Assembly (NCBI RefSeq): GCF_965219595.1
Contig: NZ_OZ244781.1
Coordinates: 1,612,001-1,676,000 of the forward strand
DNA: 64,000 nt
Reading direction: 5' to 3'
From: Poriferisodalis sp022821985
GTDB taxonomy: Bacteria > Actinomycetota > Acidimicrobiia > Acidimicrobiales > Poriferisodalaceae
Translations under genes and position numbers: made by a program
The notes under the pieces: model-generated
Database searches by the model: none
Told to the model about the DNA's origin: nothing
The model's input: the letters and a program-made list of their open reading frames with translations, nothing else
In this document: positions 43,080 to 52,242 of the stretch, piece after piece
Layout: every line of letters starts with the position of its first letter
How positions within the stretch are numbered: position 1 is the first letter of the stretch

Positions 43080-44047
43080 CCGGTACCGGTATCGAAGACG
43101 AACTGCTAGCTGATCTGCGCCGGGCGAACCCGGTCAACGTCGATGCGCTCGCCTCGGCGACGGACCCGGAGCCGGCCCAGTTGCTGGATTCGATCCTGGC
43201 GGACAGCGCGGACGCATCTCCGCGGCTTCGAGTGGTTCACGGGCCGAAGAGATCGTCATCAGTCGGCGTGCCCGCTCGTCGACGCTGGATCAGCGCAGCG
43301 GCCGCGGCGGCGGTGATCGCCGTCGTCGCGGCTGCGACGATCGTGGTGTACGACACCGGCACCGGTCGCGATGCAACCGCTGCCGTGCACGAGGCCGTCC
43401 AGACCACGATCGGGGTGAGCAGCTCGGCCACCACATCCACGACGGTCACGTTCGACTTCGATGTCTTGGCCGAGCCGTGGGAGATGACGATCGAAGGCGT
43501 GTTCTCGGACCGCAGCTTCGAGTACCGGTTGACATCCGGACCCGCCGTGCCCGAGGCGGGCATCCCGGATCTGGGCTCCTACGCCGAAGTGGTCATCGGC
43601 GATCAGGCGTATCGAGCGACCGGCGACGGACCGTGGGAGGGCCCTCATCCATATGTCTGGGCTCCGGAATCCGAGGATTCGAGCGCACCCGTCAGGTCGA
43701 ATCTGACGTTCGGCGTCACCATCGACGATCTCGGTGCCGTGTTCGACTTCGTCGAGGTGGGCGACACCAGTCTCGACGGCGTGACGGTCGCCCACTACCG
43801 CACGCACTCCCTGCCTGCTGGCGCAGGGGCCGGCTTCCTCATGTCGCTCGGCATGTTCATGACCATGACGAATCAGGAGCCGCCTCAGCGACTCGACAAC
43901 GTCCAGCTCGACGTGTGGGTGGATCGCGACGACCTGATCAGGCGGGTCAGCTACACCGCCGTCATCGACGGCGCGGGATCATTCAGCGTCGTCACGGATT
44001 GGGCTGACTTCGGCACAGCACCGTCGATCACGGCGCCGACCACCTGA
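43076..44047 (+). CDS. Membrane-anchored sigma-factor partner, possible anti-sigma or sensor
   Basis: The ATG at 43076 overlaps the sigma stop (ATGA). The 323-residue protein has a cytoplasmic N-terminus of about 70 residues, one membrane helix (WISAAAAAAVIAVVAAATIV) and a roughly 230-residue exported domain. The latter contains TVTFDFDVLAEPWEMTIEGV and HYRTHSLPAGAGAGFLMSLG, a layered-sheet pattern like LolA/LppX-type lipid-binding proteins. No HxxxCxxC zinc anti-sigma motif is present. By position it probably senses an envelope signal and controls the sigma factor; this is inference. Confidence 0.7.
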   Translation: MTGTGIEDELLADLRRANPVNVDALASATDPEPAQLLDSILADSADASPRLRVVHGPKRSSSVGVPARRRWISAAAAAAVIAVVAAATIVVYDTGTGRDATAAVHEAVQTTIGVSSSATTSTTVTFDFDVLAEPWEMTIEGVFSDRSFEYRLTSGPAVPEAGIPDLGSYAEVVIGDQAYRATGDGPWEGPHPYVWAPESEDSSAPVRSNLTFGVTIDDLGAVFDFVEVGDTSLDGVTVAHYRTHSLPAGAGAGFLMSLGMFMTMTNQEPPQRLDNVQLDVWVDRDDLIRRVSYTAVIDGAGSFSVVTDWADFGTAPSITAPTT

Positions 44048-44178
44048 GCGCGGAAGTCACCCGCGGCCGCGCAGCGTCCTGGACGGACACCTTCGGCATG
44101 GGCGAGTGCATGCAGCTACTGCCATGATGAGCCCCGAATTGGCGGCCGTGCGGGCCGGCATGGCACGAAGGGCAGGTC

Positions 44179-45330
44179 ATGGAGATACACGGCACGTGCA
44201 GGGAGGGATTCGAGGCAGTTCGCGACGCCTTCGAGCGGAACTTCAGCGAAGGCCTCGAAGTCGGTGCTGCGGCGGCGGTGACCGTCGACGGCGAGTCTGT
44301 TGTGGATATCTGGGCTGGAGACGCCGATACGAACGGCACTCCGTGGGACCGGGACACGATCGTGAACGTGTACTCCACCACCAAGACCATGGCGGCGACG
44401 TGCATGCTCGCCTTGGCTGATCGGGGCGAGCTGGACTTCGATGCGCCGGTGTGCGAGTACTGGCCCGAGTTCGCACAGAACGGCAAGGAGGGCGTGCTGG
44501 TGCGGCACGTCATGTCGCACACGGCGGGCCTGCCCGGATTCGTGCCGCCGGTATCGGCCGAGGATCTGTACGACCTCGACGCGATCGCCGAACAGCTCGC
44601 TGCCCAGGAACTGTGGTGGGAGCCAGGAACCAAGTCGGGTTACCACGCCGTCACCCAGGGCAACCTCGAGGGCGAGATTTTCTACCGCATCACCGGCCAA
44701 CGCATGGCGGATTGGTTCCGCACCGAAATCGCCGAGCCGCTCGGTGCCGACTTCTGGATGAGCCTGCCCGCGTCGGAAGACCACCGCGTCGGCGAGCTTC
44801 TTCCGCCCCCGTCCCTGCTGGAGGTTCTCGAAGCGAGCGGGGTGCCGATTGACCCTGATTCGATTGCCGTCCGCACCTTGGCGAGCTGCTCGCTTGACGC
44901 CACCGAGCCCCGGACGCGTGCGTGGCGAGCAGCCGAAATCCCGGCGGCGGGCGGGATCGGAAATGCCCGCGCGGTTGCACGGATCCATTCGATGCTGGCC
45001 TGCGGCGGAGAAGTGGACGGCGTCCGGATCATGTCCGAGGCCGGGGCGCGCAAGGGCCTCGAGGAGCAGGTCGACAACATCGACGAGGTGCTGATGCTGC
45101 GACTGCGGCACGGCCTGGGCTTCGCCCGTCAGCTCGACGGCTGGGTGACCAGCCCGAATCCGAACCACATGTACTGGGGTGGCTGGGGCGGATCCATCGC
45201 CGTCGTCGACTTCGACGTGCGCACGTCGGTGGCCTACGTGATGAATCGGATGGATGCCGCCATCACCGGCGACCCGCGGGGCGGTCGCATCGTGGATGCC
45301 GCCTTTGCCAGCATCGCTGCGATGAACTGA
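44179..45330 (+). CDS. Serine hydrolase, class C beta-lactamase/esterase family
   Basis: The 383-residue protein carries the SxxK nucleophile motif in NVYSTTKTMAATCMLALADR (Ser about 64), followed by VLVRHVMSHTAGLPGF. The Tyr motif position is SGYHAVTQGNLEGEIFY, and a C-terminal GGWGGSIAVVDF supplies the third element. No signal peptide is seen, so an intracellular esterase (EstB/LovD-like) is more likely than a secreted beta-lactamase. Substrate is unknown. It is a single gene followed after about 100 bases by a luciferase-like monooxygenase. Confidence 0.88.
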   Translation: MEIHGTCREGFEAVRDAFERNFSEGLEVGAAAAVTVDGESVVDIWAGDADTNGTPWDRDTIVNVYSTTKTMAATCMLALADRGELDFDAPVCEYWPEFAQNGKEGVLVRHVMSHTAGLPGFVPPVSAEDLYDLDAIAEQLAAQELWWEPGTKSGYHAVTQGNLEGEIFYRITGQRMADWFRTEIAEPLGADFWMSLPASEDHRVGELLPPPSLLEVLEASGVPIDPDSIAVRTLASCSLDATEPRTRAWRAAEIPAAGGIGNARAVARIHSMLACGGEVDGVRIMSEAGARKGLEEQVDNIDEVLMLRLRHGLGFARQLDGWVTSPNPNHMYWGGWGGSIAVVDFDVRTSVAYVMNRMDAAITGDPRGGRIVDAAFASIAAMN

Positions 45331-45426
45331 GCGCAACGAGCTCGCCGCCGCCCACTGGCGGGCGCGCCGAGTCGCGCCAGTCACGGCACACTACGAGCCG
45401 CTCATCGCCGCTCGAAGGGAAACGGC

Positions 45427-46686
45427 ATGCGCTTCAGCATCTTCTACGAACACCAACTGCCGCGCCCGTGGGACGACGGGGCCGAGGCCCGCATCGTGCA
45501 CGAGGCACTCGAACAGGTGCAGCTCGCCGACAAGCTGGGCTTCAGCACCGTGTGGGAAGTGGAGCACCACTTCCTGGAGGAGTATTCGCACTCCTCGGCA
45601 CCCGAGGTGTTCCTGTCGGCATGCGCCGCAACCACCCAGAACATCCGCATCGGGCACGGCATCGTGCCGGTGCTGCCGGGCTACAACCACCCGGCTCGGG
45701 TGGCTGAGCGCATCGGCACGCTCGACATCATCTCGAACGGCCGGGTCGAGTTCGGCACCGGCGAGACGTCGAGCGACATGGAGCTGGGCGGCTTCGAGAT
45801 CGCCCGCGCCGACAAGCGGGCGATGTGGGAAGAGGCCGTCCCCGAGATCGCCAAGATGATGGCGCAGTCGCCGTACGAGGGGCACATCGGCAAGTTCTTC
45901 TCGATGCCGGCGCGCAACGTGGTGCCTAAGCCGTTGCAACGCCCGCACCCGCCGATGTGGGTGGCGTGCAGCCAGCGCGACACGATCCTGATGGCGGGCC
46001 AGCGAGGCCTCGGCGCGCTGAGCTTCTCGTTCATCGATCCTGACGAGGCCCGCCAGTGGGTGTCGGACTACTACGAGGCCTTCGAGGCCTGCACCGACCC
46101 GGCGGGCCTCGCGCCGAACCCCAACATCGCGGTGACGACGGGCTTCATGTGCCACCCCGATGAGCAGACGGCGATCGACCGGGGCCTCGACGGCTTCCAC
46201 TTCTTCGCCTACTCGCTGCTGCACTACTACGCGTTCGGCACCCACACGCCGGGCGCCACCGACATCTGGACCCAGTTCGAGGAGAACCGCGAGGAGATGG
46301 GCTTTGCGAAGCTGACCGCCACCGTGCAGGCGGCCGTCGGCTCGGAGGACGCGGAGAACCTAGTGTCGGCTGGCGGCCTCGACTCGCTGCGCGGCTGCAT
46401 CGGCACGCCCGACCAGATCCGTGAGTTCGTGCGGGCGTACGAGGACGCTGGCGTCGATGAGCTGATCTTCGTGAGCCAGGCGGGCCGCAATCGCCACGAG
46501 GACATCTGCGAGTCAATGGAGCTGTTTGCCCGCGAGGTCATGCCCGAGTTCGCCGAGCGTGCCCCCGAGCGGGAGGCCGCAAAGCGCGAGCGCTACGCCG
46601 AGACCATCGAGCGACTCCAGAACTTCCACGGCCTCGACCTGACACCGGAAGTCACCACCACCGTGCAGGCTGCCGCTAGCGCCTGA
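45427..46686 (+). CDS. Luciferase-like flavin-dependent monooxygenase
   Basis: The 419-residue LLM-class protein begins MRFSIFYEHQLPRPWDDGAE and contains WEVEHHFLEEYSHSSAPEVF, RIGHGIVPVLPGYNHPARVA and LDIISNGRVEFGTGETSSDM. It is a close paralogue of the protein at 60825-62057 (shared EVEHHFLEEYSHSSAPEVFL and ARNVVPKP blocks). The C-terminal QAGRNRHEDICESMELFARE is also shared. These FMN-dependent TIM-barrel enzymes oxidise alkanes, sulfonates or aromatic side chains; the substrate is unknown. An AAGGGA ribosome binding site precedes the ATG. Confidence 0.9.
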   Translation: MRFSIFYEHQLPRPWDDGAEARIVHEALEQVQLADKLGFSTVWEVEHHFLEEYSHSSAPEVFLSACAATTQNIRIGHGIVPVLPGYNHPARVAERIGTLDIISNGRVEFGTGETSSDMELGGFEIARADKRAMWEEAVPEIAKMMAQSPYEGHIGKFFSMPARNVVPKPLQRPHPPMWVACSQRDTILMAGQRGLGALSFSFIDPDEARQWVSDYYEAFEACTDPAGLAPNPNIAVTTGFMCHPDEQTAIDRGLDGFHFFAYSLLHYYAFGTHTPGATDIWTQFEENREEMGFAKLTATVQAAVGSEDAENLVSAGGLDSLRGCIGTPDQIREFVRAYEDAGVDELIFVSQAGRNRHEDICESMELFAREVMPEFAERAPEREAAKRERYAETIERLQNFHGLDLTPEVTTTVQAAASA

Positions 46687-46721
46687 GGCACCGCGCCTGC
46701 ACGCGACCTACGCGCGTGCTC

Positions 46722-49121
46722 TCAGTCGGTGTGAGCCGTGGCGGGTTCCTGAACGACTCCCCGGGCGATCAGGTCGTCCACCGCATCGGGCGCGTACCCC
46801 AGCACGTCGGTCAGAACCTCCACGGTGTGCTGGCCGAGCAGCGGCGCCGGGCGTCGCAGCCCGTTGGGGCCGTCGCTCAAGCGCCAGGGGACGCCAGGCA
46901 CCACCCGGTCGCCGGTGAGTGGATGGTGAGGCCGCTCAAGCATGCCGATGGCTTCGAAGTGGGGATCGCCGGTCCACAGCTCGTGCGATGAAAGCGAGGG
47001 AAAGGCGGTGACGCCGACCGCCTGCAGCTCCTCGGTGATCTGCCAGCGGTCCCGCGTCTGCGTCCACGCCGAGATTGCGGCATCCAGTTCTGCCTCGTTC
47101 CGCTTGCGATTCGCGGCGCCGGCGAATTCCGGGCGGGTCGCGAGGCCGGGGTCGATGACCGTGCACAGCGATTGCCACATGTCCTCGTCGGTGCAGGCGA
47201 TCGTGACCCATTGATCGTCTCCGCGCGCCGGGTAGCAGTTGTGAGGCGACCAGAACGGGTCGTGGTTGCCGATGGGAGCCGGCGACTGGCCGCTTTGCTG
47301 GTACTGCATCCAGCCCTCGCCGACCGTGGCGGCAACGGCTTCGGCCATCGCGACATCGATGGTGGCGGCGATGCCGCCGCGACGGCGAGCGGCGAGCGAT
47401 GCCACCACCGCCCACGCGGCGGTGATTCCTGTGCATGGATCGCCGATGGCCACGCCGGTCTCGTACGCCGGGCCGCCTTCGTAGCCGTTGGAGGCGTACA
47501 GGCCCGCGAACGCCCCGCCGGCAGGTCCGTACGCCACATACTGCGCGCAGGGGCCCGTGCTTCCGTAGCCGGACAGCGAGGCGATGACGACATCCGGGTT
47601 GATCGCACGCAATTGCTCGACGCCGAATCCGAGTCGATCCATGACGCCGACGCCGAAGTTGTCGACCACCACGTCGCTGATGGCGACCAGTCGTGCGACG
47701 ACCGCCGCGGCATCCGGGTGGGACAGGTCGATGCCGAGGCTGCGCTTGTCGCTGTTGTAGAGCTGAAACAGGCCGGAGGTGTCATGCGACGGCGGGCTGT
47801 CGGGCGGGCTCAGCGGCAGTCGCCGGAACATGCACAGATGATCGGGAGATTCGAGCTTGATGACGTCGGCGCCGAGGTGGGCCAAGATCTGCGTGCAGAA
47901 CGGGCCGGCCCAGATCCACGTGAAGTCGCAGACCCGCACGCCCTCGAGCGGGCGGTGTCCCGCCGCCGCGGCGGTGGTGCTGCTGGCGCCCGCGGCGGCT
48001 CCAGCACCCTCAACGACGGCTGCCCTGGGCCGCCAGCCGTCCCCCTCGTGAGCGCCGGCGTCGGGTGCTTCGGCGGCGAGATTCCACCACGGCTGATCGA
48101 TCTGGAACCCCGGACCCGGCAGCTTCAGCCCGTCAGGCGTCATGGCAAAGAACCCGCGTTCGGCGAAGTGCCCATCGGCTTCGAGCTGGGCCATCGTGTT
48201 CACCGGCGTCACGGCAATCCGAGCAGCTTGGGCGGCGTGGTAGATCTCGTCGGCCCGTTGTTCGGCGAACCACTCGGCCAAGTACATGTTGACGACATCG
48301 GAGTTCTGGGTGCGGTCGGGACCGGTGGCGAACACGTCGAGTGATGCCCACTCGGGGGAGCCCATGAGCTCCACGAACGACTCCCACTGGGACTGCTCGG
48401 GGCAGATGAGCTGCAGCAGCCCGTCGACGCACTGGAAGATGCGCCACGGCACCACCGTGCGCGTGCCCAGCCGGGAGGCCTCCACGCCCAGGAACGAGAC
48501 CGACGCAGGAGCGACCTCAGTGAGCTTGGCCGCTGCGGCGACAGCCGAGAAGTCGATGTGCTCGCCGTAGCCGCTCATGGCGGCACGCTCGGTTGCCGCG
48601 AGGGCCACGATCGCGGCAACCGAGGCCACGTTGATGTTGGCGTGATGCCCCGGTGCCTTCAGCGGCGGGAGGTCCGGATCGGTGGCGCCCCCGGGTGACA
48701 GGTTTCCCCAGCTCGACCCGTGGATGACGTTGATCTCGGTGGCGTCGTAGTGCGCGTAGGGCCCCGTGAGCCCGAACGGGGTGATGGACAGCACAACAAG
48801 CCGGCTGTTCTGCTGCGTCAGATCGGCCAGGTCACGGCGATCGTGAATCACCAGGTCGGCACCGGCGATCAGCTCGTCGCTCACTGACCAGACGGAGCGC
48901 TTGTTGGAGTTCAGCCAGCGGTGGACATCGTGGGGCCGCGACCGGACCAGGTCGTGGTCGTCCTCGATGCGTATGACGTCAGCGCCCAGGTCGGCGAAGA
49001 GCTTCGCCGCCCAGGCAACTCCCACGCTGCCGGCGAATTCCAGCACCCGCACATGGGACAGTCCGGCTTCGGGCGCAACTGGCGGCGGGCGGCGGGACGG
49101 CATCGGCGCTGCTTCGGCCAT
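46722..49121 (-). CDS. Double-domain CaiB/BaiF CoA-transferase
   Basis: The 799-residue protein contains two family III CoA-transferase domains. The first (about 20-360) starts VRVLEFAGSVGVAWAAKLFA; the second (about 395-790) starts VRVCDFTWIWAGPFCTQILA. A Gly/Ala-rich linker separates them. The second keeps the catalytic Asp context (GVAIGDPCTGITAAWAVV). The equivalent stretch of the first (KAPGHHANINVASVAAIVAL) has no Asp, so only the C-terminal half is likely to be catalytic. Family III enzymes move CoA between carboxylic acids, for example carnitine, bile acid or oxalate CoA esters. It stands alone between divergent and convergent genes. Confidence 0.88.
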   Translation of the reverse strand: MAEAAPMPSRRPPPVAPEAGLSHVRVLEFAGSVGVAWAAKLFADLGADVIRIEDDHDLVRSRPHDVHRWLNSNKRSVWSVSDELIAGADLVIHDRRDLADLTQQNSRLVVLSITPFGLTGPYAHYDATEINVIHGSSWGNLSPGGATDPDLPPLKAPGHHANINVASVAAIVALAATERAAMSGYGEHIDFSAVAAAAKLTEVAPASVSFLGVEASRLGTRTVVPWRIFQCVDGLLQLICPEQSQWESFVELMGSPEWASLDVFATGPDRTQNSDVVNMYLAEWFAEQRADEIYHAAQAARIAVTPVNTMAQLEADGHFAERGFFAMTPDGLKLPGPGFQIDQPWWNLAAEAPDAGAHEGDGWRPRAAVVEGAGAAAGASSTTAAAAGHRPLEGVRVCDFTWIWAGPFCTQILAHLGADVIKLESPDHLCMFRRLPLSPPDSPPSHDTSGLFQLYNSDKRSLGIDLSHPDAAAVVARLVAISDVVVDNFGVGVMDRLGFGVEQLRAINPDVVIASLSGYGSTGPCAQYVAYGPAGGAFAGLYASNGYEGGPAYETGVAIGDPCTGITAAWAVVASLAARRRGGIAATIDVAMAEAVAATVGEGWMQYQQSGQSPAPIGNHDPFWSPHNCYPARGDDQWVTIACTDEDMWQSLCTVIDPGLATRPEFAGAANRKRNEAELDAAISAWTQTRDRWQITEELQAVGVTAFPSLSSHELWTGDPHFEAIGMLERPHHPLTGDRVVPGVPWRLSDGPNGLRRPAPLLGQHTVEVLTDVLGYAPDAVDDLIARGVVQEPATAHTD

Positions 49122-49272
49122 GACTGCCCCCGTTCGTCGCGCGGCGATGGTAGGCGCGAGCGATTGCGCTCTGGGCTGGAGCGCTATCGCCCGGACCCCT
49201 CCGACGACCGCGAAGTAGCGTGCGGGGGCTCAGAGGCTGAGCCGTGAGGCGAAGCCGTGGCCCGAGCGGCCC

Positions 49273-50511
49273 GTGAGCGTCAGCGAACAAGAGCGGGAAA
49301 CGACAGGTGCGACAACCAGTAGGCGCACCTCTCAGCGCGACTGCTCTCGGGGGACGGCGGTGAACGGCGAGTGGCGCCGGGTGCTGCTCTACCTCGGCGG
49401 GATGATGGGCCCGCTCGGCACGTTCGTGATGCTGCCGATGATCCCCGAGCTGCGCGACGCGTTCTCGGTCAGCACGAGCCAGATCGGCTGGGCGCTCAAC
49501 GTCTACCTGGTGCCCTTCGCCGGCCTCCTGCTGGTGTCGGGCACGCTCGGCGACAAGTGGGGACGGGCGCGCACGCTGCGCAGCGCCGTCGCGCTGTATG
49601 CCGTCGCGACGCTCGGGTGTGCCCTGGCGCCGAACTACGGATGGTTTCTCGCGGCCCGTGCCGGCCAGGGCGCCATGAATGCGTTCATCACGCCGCTGCT
49701 GCTGGCGACACTCACCGAGACCGCGCCGACCGGGGGAATCGGCCGCATCGTGGGCCGTTACGCGGCATGCCAGGCACTGGGACAGCTCTCCGCTCCGATG
49801 CTGGGCGGGATCGGAGCCGACACGAACTGGCGCATCGCATATGTGGTGACGGCCGCCGTCGGTGCTGCGATTGCACTCCTGTTGCCGGCCAGCACAGCCC
49901 GAGCCGAGCCGGACGCTCGCCAGCAGGCAGGTTCTCCGCCCCGATTCCAGTCCTTGATGCGCCGCCCGACGCTGCTGATAGCCGCCACGGCATCGCTGTG
50001 CGCTATGGGACCCATCGGGGCCAGGATCCTCGTGAGCTTGAGCGGCCGCGATGTGGTGGGACTGTCGGGTTCGCAGGTGGGGGTGCTGCTGCTCGCCGGC
50101 GGCTTGGCCGGCATGGCTGCGGCTCCGCTGTGGGGGATCGCGCTCGACCGCTTGGGAGGGCGGCGGGCGGCCACTATTGCCATCGCCGTGTGCTCGGGAC
50201 TGGTGGCCCTGCTGTCAGCCGCGGACGCGGTATGGCTGCTCGCCGTTCTCTGGTTCGTCACTGGCGCGGCAACGCAGGCCGTCGTGGTCAGCTTCCAATC
50301 GCTCGCCTCCATTGCGACACCCGACAATCGCGCGGGAGCGCTGTCGTTCACGCTCTCGCTCCGATTCAGCGGCCATGCGCTCGGTGCGGTGATCTGGTTG
50401 CCCGTGTTCACCTTCAGCCCGACGTGGGCCTATCTCGGTTCTGCGGTGGCAGGCGCGTTCGCCATCGTCGCCGTTCTGGCCAGCCGGATCGACACTGCGG
50501 GCCCATCCTGA
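49273..50511 (+). CDS. Major facilitator superfamily transporter
   Basis: The 412-residue frame from GTG 49273 (a GTG at 49360 would remove 29 residues) has about twelve hydrophobic helices. The loop 2-3 motif GTLGDKWGRARTLR is the MFS signature (G-x-L-x-D-x-x-G-R). VMLPMIPELRDAFSVSTSQI fits drug/sugar exporters of the DHA type. The second half repeats the motif weakly (WGIALDRLGGRRAATIAIAV). The substrate is unknown; drug or metabolite efflux is likely. It is convergent with the DUF35-thiolase-monooxygenase operon. Confidence 0.85.
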   Translation: MSVSEQERETTGATTSRRTSQRDCSRGTAVNGEWRRVLLYLGGMMGPLGTFVMLPMIPELRDAFSVSTSQIGWALNVYLVPFAGLLLVSGTLGDKWGRARTLRSAVALYAVATLGCALAPNYGWFLAARAGQGAMNAFITPLLLATLTETAPTGGIGRIVGRYAACQALGQLSAPMLGGIGADTNWRIAYVVTAAVGAAIALLLPASTARAEPDARQQAGSPPRFQSLMRRPTLLIAATASLCAMGPIGARILVSLSGRDVVGLSGSQVGVLLLAGGLAGMAAAPLWGIALDRLGGRRAATIAIAVCSGLVALLSAADAVWLLAVLWFVTGAATQAVVVSFQSLASIATPDNRAGALSFTLSLRFSGHALGAVIWLPVFTFSPTWAYLGSAVAGAFAIVAVLASRIDTAGPS

Positions 50512-50547
50512 GACAGCGGTGCAGCGGTCGTCCTGGAACCTCAGATG

Positions 50548-50967
50548 TCAGGCCAAGTCAACCCACAGGTAAGCGAATTCTTCGCCCCGAGGTTCCACCG
50601 AGACACGCACCGGCTGCCCGAGGCCGGCCTCGCCGGGCTGCACGTCGCGCAGCGAGCCGACCACGCGGGGGCCCTCGTCGAGCTCCACGACGGCGGTGAT
50701 GTACGGCAGTTCGTCGGCCCAGCCGCGATCCACCGTGAAGTGGTTGACCGCCATCGAGTAGATCCGCCCGCTGCCTGAGACGGGGGCGAAGTCGTAGTTG
50801 CGGCTGTGGCACGACGGGCAGTACCAGCGCTGCGGGTGGCGGAAGTGGCCGCAGTCGGTGCACCGCTGAATGCGCAGCGTGCCCGCTTCCAGGCACGCCA
50901 GGTGGAATTCGAGGTTCAGCCCCTCGGGCTTGGGCACGTACTTGCGGGCCGATTTGGCTGTGCTCAT
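50548..50967 (-). CDS. Zn-ribbon OB-fold (DUF35) acyl-CoA-binding protein
   Basis: The 139-residue protein has a rubredoxin-like zinc ribbon (RIQRCTDCGHFRHPQRWYCP-SCHSRNY, two CxxC pairs) followed by an OB fold (GSGRIYSMAVNHFTV...ITAVVELDEGPRVVGSLRDV). This is the DUF35 family, which partners thiolase-like enzymes and dehydratases, binding the acyl-CoA. It starts 24 bases after the thiolase-like gene, so they probably form a complex. In steroid-degrading actinobacteria, Ltp2-DUF35 pairs cleave side-chain acyl-CoAs by retro-aldol reaction. Confidence 0.9.
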   Translation of the reverse strand: MSTAKSARKYVPKPEGLNLEFHLACLEAGTLRIQRCTDCGHFRHPQRWYCPSCHSRNYDFAPVSGSGRIYSMAVNHFTVDRGWADELPYITAVVELDEGPRVVGSLRDVQPGEAGLGQPVRVSVEPRGEEFAYLWVDLA

Positions 50968-50991
50968 GGCATCAATCTCATCCGCACCGGC

Positions 50992-52164
50992 TCAGCCTCG
51001 GGCGAGCACGGCGATGCTGCCGTCGCCGAGGTCGCCGTAGCCGGTCACCACGCCCAGCTCGGCGTCGCGCACCTGCGCGTCGCCGGCCTCGTGCCGAAGC
51101 TGGCGCGCCGCTTCCACCACGTGGTTGAGGCCCCATGCGTGGCCCTGCGACAGCAGGCCGCCGTGGGTGTTCATGGGGTAGCGACCGCTGAGCGAGATGT
51201 TCCCGTCGGCCACGAACTCCTTGGCGGCGCCCTTGGGGCACATGCCGATGGCTTCGAGCTCCATCATCACGACGTAGGTGAAGCAGTCGTAGATCTGCAG
51301 GAAGTCCATGTCGGCCGGCTGCACACCGGCCATCGCGAACGCCCGCGGCGCTGCGGAGTCGAGTCCGAGCTTCAGCATGTCGGGCCGGTTGGTGATCTCA
51401 TCGGCGGGGTAGGGGTGCCCTTCGGCACCGCCGAGCCACAGCACCGGCGCGTGGGGCAGATCCTTCGCCCGCTCGGGCGATGTCAGCACCACTGCGGCCG
51501 CGCAATCGGTCTCCAGACAGCAGTCGAACTTGCGCATCGGCTCGGTGATGAGCGGCGAGGCCAGGTAGTCGTCCATGGTCATCGGCCGGCCGCCCATGAG
51601 AGCCTTGTCGTTGAGGTGCGCGTGCTCGCGACAGGTCAGCGCGACCTGGGCGGCGTCGGTGGGCTCCACGTCGTACAGGTCGACATAGCGCTGGATGTAC
51701 ATCGAGTACCACTGCACCGCCGAGCGCACGCCGTAGGGCGCGTAGAAGTTGCGGCTCACGTCCACGAACGGGCCCGGCTCGAGGCGTCGCTTGGTGGGGC
51801 GGGCATCGGGACGGGGCCGCATTGCCGAGTAGCCGTTCCAGCCCACGGTGATCACGACATTGGTGGCGATGCCTGCCGCAATCGCCATGGTGGCCGACTG
51901 CAGCGCTGCGACCGGGCTGGCGCCGCCCATGTGCACGGTGACCGCGTAGCGGATGTCGTCAGCGCCGAGGTTGGCGGCGATCTCCTCCGACGAGATGAAC
52001 CCCGGCGGCGGCAGGATGCCGTCGATCTCGCTGGGGTCGAGCCCGGCGTCGGCAATGGCGGCCATGGTCGCTTCCAGCACCAGCTCGGGCACGCTCAGCG
52101 AGGTGCCCCGCATGTAGTCAGTCTCGGCGACGCCGACGATGGCAGCGGCTCCGGATATGTCCAC
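50992..52164 (-). CDS. Thiolase-superfamily protein lacking the nucleophilic cysteine (SCP-x/Ltp2-like)
   Basis: The 390-residue protein begins MDISGAAAIVGVAETDYMRG and has the thiolase fold (LEATMAAIADAGLDPSEIDG). Where thiolases carry their nucleophilic Cys the sequence is VHMGGASPVAALQSATMAIA, with no Cys. The C-terminal GGLLSQGHAWGLNHVVEAAR retains the His motif. This pattern fits the non-thiolytic SCP-x relatives, including Ltp2-type aldolases, rather than thiolases. A DUF35 gene follows directly, and a BVMO gene precedes it by about 80 bases. I infer a CoA-ester cleavage or condensation step, possibly on steroid or isoprenoid side chains. Confidence 0.85.
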   Translation of the reverse strand: MDISGAAAIVGVAETDYMRGTSLSVPELVLEATMAAIADAGLDPSEIDGILPPPGFISSEEIAANLGADDIRYAVTVHMGGASPVAALQSATMAIAAGIATNVVITVGWNGYSAMRPRPDARPTKRRLEPGPFVDVSRNFYAPYGVRSAVQWYSMYIQRYVDLYDVEPTDAAQVALTCREHAHLNDKALMGGRPMTMDDYLASPLITEPMRKFDCCLETDCAAAVVLTSPERAKDLPHAPVLWLGGAEGHPYPADEITNRPDMLKLGLDSAAPRAFAMAGVQPADMDFLQIYDCFTYVVMMELEAIGMCPKGAAKEFVADGNISLSGRYPMNTHGGLLSQGHAWGLNHVVEAARQLRHEAGDAQVRDAELGVVTGYGDLGDGSIAVLARG

Positions 52165-52242
52165 GGTTCACCTCATCGGGAAGCGGTCACGTCAGCGCGT
52201 GGGTCACAGGTCGCGGCCCTGTTTCGGTTGTGCCGATCCGGT

